Assembly (NCBI RefSeq): GCF_000002235.5
Contig: NW_022145601.1
Coordinates: forward strand, 21,803,389-21,867,388
Reading direction: 5' to 3'
Origin: Strongylocentrotus purpuratus
Lineage: Eukaryota; Echinodermata; Echinoidea; Camarodonta; Strongylocentrotidae
DNA length: 64,000 nucleotides
Part shown: positions 1-13,197 of the stretch, one piece after another
Layout of the letters: each line of letters begins with the position of its first letter
How positions within the stretch are numbered: position 1 is the first letter of the stretch
Translations under genes and position numbers: made by a program
Notes under the pieces: model-generated
Databases searched by the model: none
What the model saw: only the letters and a program-made list of their open reading frames with translations
Told to the model about the DNA's origin: nothing

Positions 1-143
1 TGGTAATGTAGATGATAAAGATCCTGTTTTCCAGGATTTAGATGTCGACGAAGTCCACCATGTCCCAAGCACGACAAAGTATAGTATTTGTGAATGGCGC
101 TCGCGTTAAGTGTCTCATCCGCGGATGCCGACCCCATAATGAT

Positions 144-1889
144 GGTTCTAGGACACCTACCCCTTGGACATTCACCCCCCAGTCAACTACCCCCAGGACA
201 ACTACCCTCTAGGACAACTACCCCGGACAACTACCCATATGGAAACGTTGTTTCATCCGCTCAATCTGACTTGCGTACATAGAACAAATAAGCATTTTTC
301 CATGAAAAAGTGAAGTTTTCTAAAAATGTGCGTTTCTTTCCAGCATTGGGGCGCCCGGAAGTCTCTCGGGTAACATTTCATAAAGTATAATATAAAAAGA
401 CCATATGCAAATTTTCTGTACTTTTGTCGGAAAAAATACATTTATCCAGCACAATGTCGTCTCTTTTTGCGTTGGAGAAGAGCAAATAGCGAGTTTCAAT
501 CACACTTTGGCCGCTCTCGCAAGCTCTCACTCGTTTCACCGTGGTCAAGAGACTTTGGGGCAAGCGATTAATAAAAATGCTAATCGTTAGCTTTCTTCTG
601 GTATCAAACTTGTTTTGATTGATTGTATAATTTTGTCGGAATAAAGGAAACAAAAAGGGTCGACCAATAACTTATCAGCGTCTGAATTGACCTCTTGACC
701 TTGAATTCCCTGATGCAAGCGCACTAATGACGTCATCTTCGCTAAATCAGTGTCTTTTATCGTAAAATGCGACACTTTCACAATGTTTATACATCTTTTT
801 TAAATTATTAGTAAGATATAACATATTTTTTCTTATATCACTGAAGTTTTGGGTTTTATTTAATGAGTAATTTTAAAATAAGACCCATTTTAATGTTTTA
901 ATTTACTGGATCGTACCATTAAAGTCGCAGGGTAGAAAGATGCAGTTTCCAACCGCGCCAAATTTAATTTACGTTCCGACATTCTGTTAAATGGGTTCGT
1001 GTTGTTAAGAATCCACTGCTTTCTGCTCCAACAAACGTCCACATGCGGAGTCGTTTATCAACTAAATTATTCAAATTTATGGATGCTTCCTATAGCCTCC
1101 CAGGTGTTTGTGTTGCTGTTGAAGCATTTCATTCACCTGCTATCATTCTTTGTACTCCAATTGCCAGAACGCATATTTCATTTTGGTTTTATAGTTTCAT
1201 CGGAGTCGTTTATCAACTATATGTATTCAAATTTATGAAAGCTTCCTCCCCAGGTAAGTTGTGGTGTTTATGCATTTTATTCACCTGTTATTATTCTTTG
1301 TACTCCAATTGTTAGAATAAAAAATGCATTTTGGTTTTATAGTTTCATGCAATAAGTAAGTCAATAAAAGAGTATGTTCTGCACAAAAAACAACGTGTGT
1401 CCCTATTGTACAATGTAATTTGTCCCCTCATTTTGTAATAGTTAATTTACCCATTCACATAATGGAACTACCTGCCCGATGAAGCCAGTGGCCTGTGACC
1501 CCTGAGCACTCAACACCGTGTGGGAGTCAGTTCGTGGTCAAATTCTTTTATGAGACAAATACAAGCAAACGTTTCCATATGCTCCGACAACTACCCCCTA
1601 GGACAACTTTCCCCCCGGACAACTACCCCCTAGACAACTACACCCCAGACAAATACCCCCTATGACAACCACCCTCTAGGACAACTACCCCCGGACAACT
1701 ATCAGGGAGTTGTTTGTCTGGGGGTAGTTGTCCGGGGGTAGTTGTCCTGGTGGTAGTTGTCAATGGGTAGTTGTACTCGTAGGTAGCCGTCCTAAAGGGT
1801 GGTTTCCCAAGGAGGTAAATGTCCTAGGGGGTAGTTGACTGGGGGTGGTTATCCGGGGGTGCATGTCCAGGGGTAGGTGTCCGGATACG
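144..1889. mobile_element. GGACAACTACCCCC-type long inverted-repeat element
   Basis: The left arm (144-240) is built from degenerate repeats of GGACAACTACCCCC. The right arm (about 1588-1889) begins with the same units and then switches to their reverse complement, GGGGGTAGTTGTCC. The termini are inverted: GGTTCTAGGACACC at the left and GGTGTCCGGATACG at the right. A perfect 9-bp direct repeat, CATAATGAT, flanks the element (135-143 and 1890-1898) and looks like a target-site duplication. The interior (241-1587) has no credible coding region. No transposase is visible, so this is a non-autonomous DNA element of a class I cannot assign. Its right end lies 28 bp before an aminopeptidase exon. 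Related arrays occur near 27.5 and 36.1 kb. Confidence 0.65.
1046..1349. repeat. two-copy tandem duplication, unit about 155 bp
   Basis: Both units start with GGAGTCGTTTATCAACTA and run through TTCTTTGTACTCCAATTG to TTTTGGTTTTATAGTTTCAT (1046-1200 and 1201-1349). The second copy has small deletions. Lies inside the inverted-repeat element; no coding signal. Confidence 0.7.
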
Positions 1890-1917
1890 CATAATGATAG
1901 TTACAATTTTGTCCTAG

Positions 1918-2459
1918 GTGTTGCCAGTAGAGTCTCGCGCTCAGCTCATCAACGATGCATTTACTCTGGCTAAGGTTGGGCGACTTGATTACCCCCTAGC
2001 CTTTGATCTGACCCTCTACATGGTGAATGAACTTGACTATGTACCATGGGAGGCGGTCCTTGGGTTTTTGTCCCACATCAGAGATATGTTCGGGACGTAT
2101 TCTGGTTACGGGCATTTAGAGGTAAGCATCACTATTAAACAGTCAAACCTGCTTTAGTGACCACCTGTCCACAAAGACCACCTGTCTACAAGGACCACAT
2201 TTTTTGTTTCCCTTGAAAATGGTTTCTCATTGAAACATGTACTTCAGGCCCCTGTCTAAAAAGACCACCTGTCTACAAAGGCCACTTTTTGTGTTTCCCT
2301 TGGGCGGTCACTATAGACAGGTTTGACTGTAGTAATGATGATGATGATGATAATAATAAAAATGATATTAATAATGACAATAATAATAATAATCATCATC
2401 GTGATGATAATAATAATAATGATATTGATAATAAGAGCAATCAAAATGATAACAACAAC

Positions 2460-2501
<42 letters not shown>

Positions 2502-5500
2502 GAATTTAAATACCGTCTTTAAGTGTTTTAAAGATATTAATATTTATCCCGGGCAGTACAATCGGTTGATACTGAAGCTAGATATTTTCGCTTCCTTAGC
2601 CAATGACAGATTTTTCGTCAACTTTTGTTTTTGTATATTCTTGTATAATGAAAACAATCCTAAATGACTTATTCTATTTCAATCAATTTGTTTCGATACG
2701 ATTTGATTTGATTTGTTCTTTCCTCTTGTTTATTGCTAGAGCTACATGCACCAACAGGTCCAGACATTGTACACTGCAGTCGGATGGGACGACGACCCGG
2801 AAACAGACCCTCATCTTGAACAGTAAGTGTCAAACGGGCAAAAAGCCACACATAAACACGTGCCCCTCTGCGCCCCTTTGCGCCCCTCCCCCTTCCATCG
2901 GCTTCCTCGCGCCTGACTATATTCACAATCGGGTACAAAACATAGTTTTACAGACTTGTACATTCTTTTGAAATTAAACTTTGTGAACCTTTTAACGTCA
3001 CCATCCCCCTCCCCCCCCCCCCCCCCCCAAAAAAAAACGAACCGGGGTCTGTCGAAGTCAGTTTTGTAGGCAAAGAGCTGAGTGAACCGCTGACAGAATA
3101 CCGCTAAACCTGCCTACCGCTAAACCTGCCTACCTCTTTTGTCTTTTGTATATTGCCTTCATGTAGCAGGGGTGTCGCTGTATCAATTCTCATTAAGAGA
3201 TCGCATCAAATGTGCCGACAACATGGCCTAGAAATTCCAATCAGCCCCCCCCCCCCCCCCACAAAAAAAGGGGGGGAGAAGGTTCTCAGTCATAATTTTC
3301 ATTTGCCGACAGTGGAACTGGTTGACAGATTATCAATTAATTTAAACAGCTTTTATTCTTGTTTTTTTTTATTTTAACTCTTTTTAATTCAGCAAAAATC
3401 GTTATGAATTTTGCATAGCCCCCATCGCCCGTCTATTGACGCTCATCAGCCCCCCCCCCCCCTCTTGTAGATTGTTAGTCTAATGTACTACTCAATATTT
3501 GATTCATTAAAACAGATTAAATAGGATCAACACCATTGAAACATCATGTAAATATAGCAACCAAGATTGTCTCGACAAAGCGTCCGCCCTCTACCGCCAG
3601 TATATGGAGCATGATGCTAATAACACCGAGAATAAAGCAGATTATGATATCAATCCGTAAGTATAATCATCGATTTACACTGAAAAGCAAAGCAATAAAA
3701 AAAAATAAAAAAAGCAATAATTTCCACTATAAACACATATTTAAAAAATCCTTGACAAATTGCCATATTGGTTGATACTGGCTTGGTAAATTAAAGGCTT
3801 GTTGAAAGTGGCCCCTTTAAAGTTTATTGTCCAATTTAGAACTTAAAGATACTATGTCCCTTCTGCAGCCAACATCGAATTATAGAGAACTTTGCAGGAA
3901 TTATGAATATGTCATGTATGTCCTATCTGTGAAATCTAAACATTAGCAGTGTCCTAGTATTGAAATATTGCAAGGAAACCCGTATACCTTCTAGACTTTA
4001 ATGTCAGACACTATTGAGTGACTGACTGACATTTTTTTCTTTGGTAATACCATACATAAAATGAGCTGTAACAGGTACATGAGCATTTGTCTACATCAAT
4101 AACCCACTTAAGTCGATTCCACAACTAATGGTTGTCATTTTCCTGTTAAAGCCATTTTCAAGCCCTTTCGTTTTGAGGGAAGTTCTAAATTAGTATTGTC
4201 TTTCAAATGCCGTTGGAATTTAACCTTTTCATTTTGTTGGCCTGCACATAGGACATGGTACCTTTAACTTGCTTCTTTTTTTTACTGTTCATTTTTAAAT
4301 GTTCTATTCGAAAAGAAGAAGTAAAATGATTAGTCTAATTGATTATTATGAGCTAAGGGTGCTTCTCGCTATGTACTTGATAGTACATGTAGAAGATAAG
4401 ATATAGATATTCCGAATAGACTACTAAACATCAGGTAATTAAGGCTGTTGTCCGAATGTTTGAAAATTCGAAATTCGTGGAGGTGACATTGTAGAATTCT
4501 CTGTCACTCATGCAATTATTGGTTGAGAGCGTACACGTGACCAGGCATTTAGTTTGCCTAACATGTAATTTTGATAATGACCGGTCATTATCAAATGTTA
4601 AAATCATGCTATATAACATCACTTTGTAAAACAAATAAAAGATCTGATACACATCATTTTGTTCGGGAATTAGTATCATTGCCCACACTCAGTCGTGTTA
4701 GAATGTTCCAAAGGTATATTGTGTGGGTAATTCTTACTAATGCCCTCACTGCTGTGTATTATTTGTATAATATATGTATATATTAGATATTAATGTTGCC
4801 GACTTTGAGGAGAAAACATAATTCCATTGCCATTTAAAACCTCTGTCCCTCATGCCTGTCCGCAGCATAACTCCTAATCTTAAGAAGACGGTTTATTGCT
4901 ATGGAATCCAAGAAGGAGGGCAGAAGGAGTGGAACTTCGGCTGGAAGAAGTTTACCGAGGATAAAACCAAGCATTCGATTTGGCTCAAAGCTCTTTCCTG
5001 CTCCAAAAGACCCTGGATACTCAACAGGTTATTATTTTGTTATCATTAATACAAATATTTCCTTAAAGGTAATACAAAGTTTTGGGAAATTTTGAAAATT
5101 GGGTGGATAGTGATTCTTCACAATTTTGATATATTTGGATGCCCCCGTGGATGTATTATAAGCACTAGAAATTTTAGCCCCTAAAACGCTTCTGCTTTTG
5201 AGAAAAATTGAATATAAAAATTAACCGGTGCTCCCGGTAAATTTTGATAAATTTCAAATAGCTCCTACGGCCGTACAATGGTAGCTGCGACCATGAAAAT
5301 CTCAGAATGTGTAGTTGTGATATATAATGTCCAAATGGGAACAACTAAATGGTCGATTTTAGTCAAGAAACATCGTTGTATAGCTTAATTCCAATCTTGA
5401 CCTTGAGAGGGAGTTATACAAAAAAGAGAGTTTATTATTTACAATGTCATAACTTTAGACTCAAATTCAATCGCGACAACGATCACTGAATATTCTAGGA

Positions 5501-6822
5501 TCGCATACTTCCAATATGTTCATTTGAACCAAATTCATGACCCCATACCAAAACTTTGTATTACCTTTAAAGTTAGTTCATCAGAATAACAAGAATCAAA
5601 CATACCGGTCCTAAATTTATACAAAGTAATCCATTCAAATTTAAATACAAAGAGACCCGGTTATGCTAACAATCAAGAGAGAAAACAACATACAAGTATT
5701 GTTGTGAGAAAACGTGCAAACAGTGTAATATTACAAGCTAAAAATACGAAATGGGTAAAATTAAACCATAATAATATAAGAAGAATGGACTAAGAATGAA
5801 GGAAGAGAGATGAGTATAAGTGAATTTCGAAGAAAGGAAAGAGAAAGGGAAGGAGTGAGAGAAAAGGAATGAGAAAAGGCAAAGTAAAAGTTGAATAGAA
5901 AACTATTAATAGGTCAAAATGGGCCAAATATTTGATTTCGTATATGGCATCATTTGTGTACATTATACATTTTAATAGTAAAGAAACAATGATCTCTTTT
6001 GTTTCTTACATTATTCATAGTTATTTTGTAATCTCTCGTTGTGTAATTAAATTGAAGAATAATATCGATCGCGTATTTTTTTCTTGAAGCGATTGACATT
6101 CACAATTATTCTGTCATAAATTCTCCAAAGCCGTTCTTGTCCTTTTCTACATAATTATGTGAACCGAACCTCAACACATACAGGATTGTGTACAACTGTG
6201 ACAAGAAAGGGATCAAAGTTGTTAGACCAACCAAGCCACGATAAGCATCTACATGTACATGAATGCGAAAGCCAATGTGGTATGCTTAGCAATTTGAGCC
6301 TAGTAGCTCTTGTTGTAATGTTCCCCAGGGAGTGGAGAACGTGCATACATTGTATTCGGGCAATCCAGAATCCGATGACCGGGTAATAACGTATAGCGCT
6401 TAGAAACTCTGACATTCCCGACATATTCAGCGACATATAAGCAAAAGTGTTATCATTATTATTGATGCATTCAATAACCAGTCGAACCATTGCCAATTTG
6501 AGTTTCACGTTGTGTCTGGTATTTCTACAGATTTCTGTATTACTCTCTCAATACAACACACCTAGCAAAGCGAGATTCGTCTGTCATCATCAAGTACGTG
6601 TCTCAGAACGCCGTCGGTCGGGCACTCGCTTGGAATTTTGTACGGAATGAGTGGGACGACCTGAAGGAATAGTATGATCACTTTTCTTTGTTTTTTGTTT
6701 TGTTGTTTTTTCTGAATTTCATTTTGCTGACTAGGAAGGGACTGCTGACTGGGAAGGAATCGGTCTTACGACGTGTAAGGGGAACATTGTTGCCCCCCCC
6801 CCCCCCCACCAAACAAAAATAA

Positions 6823-6921
<99 letters not shown>

Positions 6922-8308
6922 TAATAAATTAATAAATAAAATGATTATTTAAAAAAAAAAATACGATACCAAAATACCAAAATACCAACAAAAAAGTGTG
7001 ACTTCTATGAAATAAAGAATGAGGTATTTGAAGAAAAAATGCCTTTAGGTTGATTTCTTGGTAGCGTTGCTATAGTGTTCATTCCAAGCAGATTTATATG
7101 GGAAATACATTATTGCAATCGTATTTGATTTCAATTCTCGAAAGTCTTGGCTATCGCGGTTTTTCTTCTATTCCTTCTTCTTCTCATTTTAACTACAAAT
7201 ACAGTTACGGCGGTGACGAACTTTCTAAGAACACGGATCTACAGAACATGATATCCGATGTTACGGCAAACTTCAACACACCGCTTGAACTTCAAGATGT
7301 ATGTATAATATTCTAATAGACCCAAGGTTAAAGGTAATACAAAGTTTTGGTAAATTTTGAAAATTGGCTGGATAGTGATTCTTTACAATTTGTAAATATT
7401 TGGATGCCCCTGTGGGTGTATTATAAGCACCAGAAAATTTAGCCCCTAAAACACTTCTGCTTTCGAGAAAATTTGAATTAAAAAATTTACCGGTGCTCCC
7501 GGTAAATTTAATTTCAAATAGCGCCTACGGCCAAACAATGGTAGCTGCGACCATGAAAATCTCAGAATATGTAGTTGTGATATATAATTTCCAAATGGGA
7601 ATAGCCAATCGGTCGATTCTAGTCAAGAAACATTATTTTATAGCTAAATTGATATCTTGACCTTGAGAGGGAGCTATACAACATGAACAGCTTATTATTT
7701 ACAATTTCATCACTTTAGACTCGATTTCAACAGCGACAACGGTTAATGAATATTGTAGGATCACATATGCTTCCAATATGTTAATTTGAACCAAATTCAT
7801 GACCCCATACCAAAACTTTGTATTACCTTTAACTTGGACCAGAAAATTAGACAAAGTTTTAGGGAAAGGTATACTTTTTCCATAAAATGCATGAACAAGT
7901 ATGGAAAAGTATTTAAAAAACATCAAACATATTAGCAACTTGGTTATAAGAGGTATGGGTAAAATTTGATCTTACATCAAGAAGAGGTGCAGTCCTAGAA
8001 TAAATTGTTTTCAATGGAAGATGAAGGCCAGAAAGAGTTTGAGGGAAATCGGAACACCAATAAGAAAGTTTTGACTATTGAAACGAAAATAACATCAGAA
8101 CCGAAGGAAAACTAAGAATACAACTAATTATCGTTTTCTCTTTTTCTTTTAGCTTCTTGCATTCGGCGAAGACAGGGACTTTGGATCAGCGAAGAGTAAA
8201 TACGCGAAGGCGATAAAAAAGATACAAACAAATATTGCATGGATAGAGAATTACGCAAAGACAATTTCACAGTGGTTGGAAGGAGCCGTCCCTAATGATG
8301 GGGAGTAA
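1918..8308 (+). CDS. ANPEP: aminopeptidase N-like M1 metalloprotease, C-terminal part (7 exons)
   Basis: Exons: 1918-2121, 2740-2822, 3525-3656, 4866-5027, 6531-6671, 7145-7298, 8153-8308. They sum to 1032 nt with consistent phases, giving 343 residues and a TAA stop; the 5' part lies left of the window. The family consists of zinc ectopeptidases that remove N-terminal residues from peptides at the cell surface. This piece is the helical ERAP1_C-type C-terminal domain; the HEXXH and GAMEN motifs would lie upstream. Landmarks shared with vertebrate ANPEP: SRAQLINDAFTLA, DYVPWEAVLGFLSHI, ITPNLKKTVYCYGIQEGG with EWNFGWKKF, ALSCSKRPWILNR, TANFNTPLELQD and the terminal NIAWIENYAKTISQWL. Cysteines match the conserved pairs of this domain. 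The exon 6 acceptor (TCTCGAAAG) has a weak pyrimidine tract. Orthology to ANPEP rather than another M1 paralogue is likely but not proven. Confidence 0.9.
2140..2329. mobile_element. CAGTCAAACCTG MITE, copy 1
   Basis: Terminal inverted repeats CAGTCAAACCTG and CAGGTTTGACTG, 190 bp, with the internal motif GACCACCTGTCTACAAAG repeated. Three copies are in the window (also 15.8 and 58.5 kb). Copies with intact flanks are bordered by TA, suggesting a TA target site. Lies in the first visible aminopeptidase intron, just after its donor. Confidence 0.75.
2332..2506. repeat. degenerate ATG/AAT trinucleotide microsatellite
   Basis: A run of GATGATGAT grading into AATAATAAT, directly after the MITE. 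The long open frames here are products of the repeat. Confidence 0.9.
5067..5576. mobile_element. TTAA-flanked MITE, family 1 (copy 1)
   Basis: Terminal inverted repeats AGGTAATACAAAGTTTTGG and CCAAAACTTTGTATTACCT, 510 bp, flanked on both sides by TTAA (5063-5066, 5577-5580). No transposase. TTAA targeting is typical of piggyBac-type elements, but these ends lack the usual piggyBac CCC start, so the superfamily is open. Starts about 40 bp after the donor of an aminopeptidase exon. Confidence 0.85.
6794..6945. repeat. poly-C run and (TAA)n microsatellite
   Basis: A C homopolymer followed by about 100 bp of TAA repeats. In an aminopeptidase intron. Confidence 0.95.
7332..7828. mobile_element. 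TTAA-flanked MITE, family 1 (copy 2)
   Basis: Same termini and interior as the copy at 5.1 kb, 497 bp, with TTAA at 7328-7331 and 7829-7832. Begins about 34 bp after the donor of the sixth aminopeptidase exon. Confidence 0.85.
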
Positions 8309-10279
8309 AAAAAAAAGGGGGGCACCCCAATCTTTGGCGTATCCAACAGAGGATTATGCAGGCGGACGCCCTCTCTGGAAAATAAGCCAGTACATAATTA
8401 TTAAAGCGTGTCTACCTTGAACGGGGGCTACCTATTAAAGTATACCTCACTCCCCTCCAGCAGTCGACTTCTAGATACGCTTCTGCAAGTCGTCGAACCT
8501 CACAATGTCATCGCCATCATCATGGCCACCGTCCAGTTGTACAGAGATTAATTATTAAGTGCTGTAGTTACGACGAGAACATGCCCACCCCCCCCCCCCC
8601 CCACCCATCTTCATCAAGAGAGAGTAACGAAGAAAAAGGAAAGTGAGATTTGGGAAAGGAACGTGGAAATAATGTGATAGGGCACCTCTCCCACCCTCCC
8701 CCCTCCCCATCTTATTGGCCTCATCAATGTTGTATTGCATCCACCATGTAAGATCGGTAAACCACCACCACCCCCCCCCCCTTCCCATAATGCAAGTGCC
8801 CCCATAATGGCTCTAACCTCTTTATTCCACAAAATATCATTTAATATTTAGTTATCAAAATCATGTCTCACATAGATGTACATGTACATCTACATCTACA
8901 TATATACATGTAGTTTGTAGTTCTAATATGTAGTAACATAAGTTTCATGCGATTGCTGTTCGTAATTACGAAGCCGTGATTGTAAAAAACTGAAGTTTGC
9001 CTAATTATTTCTTCGTTTTGTTTTGTGTACAGATGTAGAAATGCATGTTTATTATTATTATAGCTTTTCGAATTAATTCTTTTCTAATCGTATTCAAATA
9101 CAAATTATAAACCAAGATTTACTTTGGGGATTTATCTGTGACGATGGCATGTGACAAAATATATTTGCTATTTATTCCACAAATACGTATATTACTATGA
9201 CAATAAGTAAAGAGGAAATAGAATAAACGGGTGTTACATAGTAGACTATGACAACATTGACGTGCCACGTACAAACGCACACACACGTACAAACACACAC
9301 GCACTCCCACACAACATCTTGACGAAAATTTAAGATTGACCAAAGATTGACTATGCGTGTTACAAACTTCTGAAAAAGGTATTGTTTACACAAACTACAA
9401 AAGAAATATTTTGTATACAATACTATAATACCAATTTATTATAATCATGATAATTGTGGTGGATACTGTTTGAATTTTACTTTGGTGTTTTATTTTTCTT
9501 CACGGCTTTATATATATATATATATCTGTGTTTCTGTCAGCTTGCATCAATATTCTTTCTTTCTCTCTCTCTCTCTCTCCCTGCCTCTCTCTCTCTCTCT
9601 CTCTAGTTCTCTCTCTCTCTCTCTCTCTCTGACTCTCTCTCCCTCCCCCTCTCTCTCTCTCTCACTGTGACTCTCTCTCTCTCCCTCAATCTCTCCCTCT
9701 CTCTCTCCTTTTTTTCTTTCTCTCTCTCTCTCTCTCCCTTTTTTTTTTCTCTCTCTCTCTCTCTCTTCCCCTCGCTCCCCTTTCATATCTTTCCCTGTCA
9801 ACCGGGGCTCAAAAGTTTCCACCCTTACCTGTTAAGTGTTATTGGATCTTGTAATCTTAAGTGGATTGAAAATGATTATGTATTTGTTGTATACTTTTAA
9901 CAGACCTGAAATACAATTTCAAAGGAAATATTCAATAGAAAATATTTTGTGAATTTATTTTATGTTTTCGTTTGTTCCTTTTTTCTGTTTCTTATTAGTT
10001 TTATTTATTTATTCTTATTTTTTCGTATTTTTTGGGTATTATTTTTTTTTTTTTTTTTGGAAGGACAAGGATGTCTTAGGTCGCTGGTTTGCCACATGTG
10101 AAATAGCCACCAAATAGGCATCAACAGAAGGTTTTCCTTTGAGCAACACATGATATGCACAATCAGATGTAATGAGCAATTCAAAGTCACGTACAGATAT
10201 CTTCCATCAAACCGCAGTTTCCGTACCAAAACTGACAATGACCTTTTTATTGCTTTTTCAAACTCGTTAATCTTGTTAA
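8309..10279. other. convergent intergenic spacer
   Basis: Lies between the aminopeptidase stop and the stop of BRICHOS gene A. Holds poly-C runs (8582, 8771), CA-rich DNA near 9280 and a long (CT)n tract (9556-9780). No gene seen. Confidence 0.7.
9556..9780. repeat. (CT)n microsatellite
   Basis: Interrupted CT dinucleotide tract. The SLSLSL and RERERE open frames over it are artefacts. Confidence 0.95.
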
Positions 10280-13147
10280 TTAAGAAGTATCATCTGTTGA
10301 ATCGAACGCAATGTCGAAACAGAATCCGAATATGCAAATTCGTATTGTCCCTGCAAATGTAACGGCACGATTTCTCCGCCCACCTCCCATCACGGAAGTC
10401 TGTTCTGTCCAATAGGAGGCGTCTCCGGTGCACAGAGCGCTTATGATTGGTCCGTTAGAGTTGGTGACGTAACCGGCGGCGATTTCCCCTTGAATGGCGT
10501 AGTTCATTTCCTTAATACGCGCCGCTGCTATGTCGATGGCCTTATATGGATAGTAGAAAATGAAAGAAAACAATAACAAAAAATGTATTAATTTTGCGAT
10601 TTTTGTTTTTTGTTTTTGACAGTCGAAACTAGAATTTACAAAATGAAATTTCCAATATAGAATTTAAACAAATCATAATGCATAATCACTTGTATAGGAT
10701 TGTGACGAGAAAAAAAGATATACGGGTTAGCTGAACTCTTACGGGAGAACACCATCCCCCTCCATCCCCCCCCCCCCCCCCCCCGATCCACCACTGACGG
10801 CGATGATAATATATCATACCTGTTGCTTTCCGTCCCTCATGAAGTTTGTAAACATATCCGCCATGTCCATCATGTCTCCGTGCAGTGCTGATGCCAAACA
10901 AAGAGAATGGCCGTGAACATCAGTGAAAACTGCAGACTATACGTATAAAAGAATTACCGATCAGACGTAATTAATGATAATGGTGATATTGGATATTAAA
11001 GGAGAATTAACCTCAAACTACATGTTAGTTTAAGTTTGTAGGCCATTTAAAACGTTATATATATTTGTTTTTAATTTTTTTTTTTTTTTAAACATCACAC
11101 ATTTCACGAAAGGGAGGGGGTAACTCTTTTTCAGAATCATTCGTCTTTCCAGGCTCTAAGAATGTTTAGAACGTCGCCATTGTCTTTGTGTTTTGTGACG
11201 TATCGCATGGATACGACGGAAATTGCGTACGTACGTTTCCATGCTGTAAACTGTAAAATAATCACTGCAGATCACATCGTTTTTCCTGTCGTATTTTTTG
11301 TCCAGATAAAGACCGCGACATCTCTAATTAATAAATACTATTAATAAAATTACAGCCATTTCGGTGTCATTTTCGATATGATTGGGGATATGATGTTAAA
11401 TCAATCTACAGTGAGTTGGAAAGTTTATTAGCAAACTATTACGAGAAACGATGAAAGGAGTCCGAAAATGAAATGTTAACAAGGATTACAGTTTTTCTTT
11501 TTCTTCTTCTTTTTCTTTTACCATCCTTCATCAATTTCTGTGAGATTACAAACAAGATTTTTTTTAAATAAACAAGGATTTCTTCGCTTTAAACTTTCGA
11601 CGCAGATTAAAAGAGACTTTTGCATAAATCAAAAATATTTTTAATTCCTTCGCCACGTCTCTTGGAGCTTCTCGTAATTTGATACAACTTGAAGAGCATT
11701 AGGATATGGATACTAATGTTCACAGAAATAGCAGGTCAATTTCATTATATTCAAATAAGATAATTTGCCCTTAAGCACTCTTTGAGAGTGAAAGTGTCAT
11801 TTGAACGAAGATCTCGAGTCAAGTGCCGAAAGTAATTCTTACCTAGCGACAAATCTTCGGATAAGCTTTCAATAGTCTTGTTCAGACGGAGGCACGTTAC
11901 CCTGGGGTAAAGGTCGTGTTAAGAGCTAGTTGGGGTAAACATGGCGAGGTAGGTGTAAAGGTCGGAGTAGTGACCGTCTGAACGATGATCGTGTTAGCTA
12001 AACCTACCTTTAGCCCGACCTATCATTTTAAAACATCCTGTTACGTAACGTTATCTAGTAGAGCTATCAATGCTTCCTATCGATGTATGACACTCCTCGA
12101 ACAATTACGAATTAGTTTCCATGTCCAGCCCAGTGGTATTTTTTTTACAGAATTTAAATGCCTTGCCAGTTGCTTTTTTCTTCTTCTGCGAAACAGGCCA
12201 ATAACCCAACAAAATACTGCAATATTTATAATACATAGGGGTTCCCTCTCCCTTCACCTCCACCTCTTTCTCCTCTCCTTCAACCACTCCTCCTCCTCCC
12301 CCTCCTCTTCTCTTCCTCATCTTCCTCTAACCCTCTTTTTCATCCCCTCCTCTTGTTCCTTCTCCTCCATCCTTTCCTCCCACCTAGTTCACCCTTTCCT
12401 CACTCTGCCCTCTCATTGTCTCGTCCCCGTCTTACTCCTCCTCCTCCTCCTCCTCCCCCTCCTCCTTCTCATCCAACACTCTCCTTCCCCGTTTTCCCTA
12501 CCATTGTCTCGTCCCCGTCTTACTCCTCCTCCTCCTCCTCCTCCCCCTCCTCCTTCTCATCCAACACTCTCCTTCCCCCTTTTCCCTACCATGTTCCCCT
12601 CCACCCTTCCTCCCTCTTCCTTCTTCTTCCTCCCAACCTTCCCTCCTCTTTCTCCACACCCTCCCCCTTCTCCTCCACAGTTTTAGACACATTTATTTTA
12701 TTCAAGCATCTAATGACATATTACTACCATGTTTTACCAAAACATTCCCCCCAAAAAAATCAAAACATCTCTCGTTACCCTTTCCAAATAACCCCCCCCC
12801 CCCCCCCAATATTATACCCCTTTACCCTTGTGAAGTCGATGACGACGGTAGCTTCTCTAAAGCCGGTCATGTTCGAAGGAGTTTCGACCAAGATCGTGTT
12901 AGCATCGTAGTCGTATCGTGCACTCTGCATACCTATCTCTGTCTTCCCATCAAACATCATTACGTTCATGACCTGAAAGCGTTACAATCGTATTCAATTA
13001 AACTTTAATCAAGGTAATTAATACATAGTCTCTACCATAAATAATATTCATTCAAACTGTTGAAGGACATTGCCAAGACCTGTTTTATACGATCATTTCC
13101 ATTGCAAACAAGACAATACTGGTTGAAATAGACTGAATTGTAAAAAT

Positions 13148-13197
<50 letters not shown>

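Noticed and set aside
2-109. Short open stretch at the left edge, rich in Asp, as a possible upstream aminopeptidase exon
   Set aside because: It does not resemble the M1 sequence expected before the SRAQLINDAF exon, and no donor follows.
9547-9900. Ser/Leu- and Arg/Glu-repeat open frames, also at 16.0, 24.9-25.6 and 52.6-53.0 kb
   Set aside because: Pure products of CT microsatellites read on either strand.
11985-12910. Overlapping open frames of 185-233 codons on the plus strand
   Set aside because: They translate TCC/CT low-complexity DNA and overlap an intron and exon of BRICHOS gene A.
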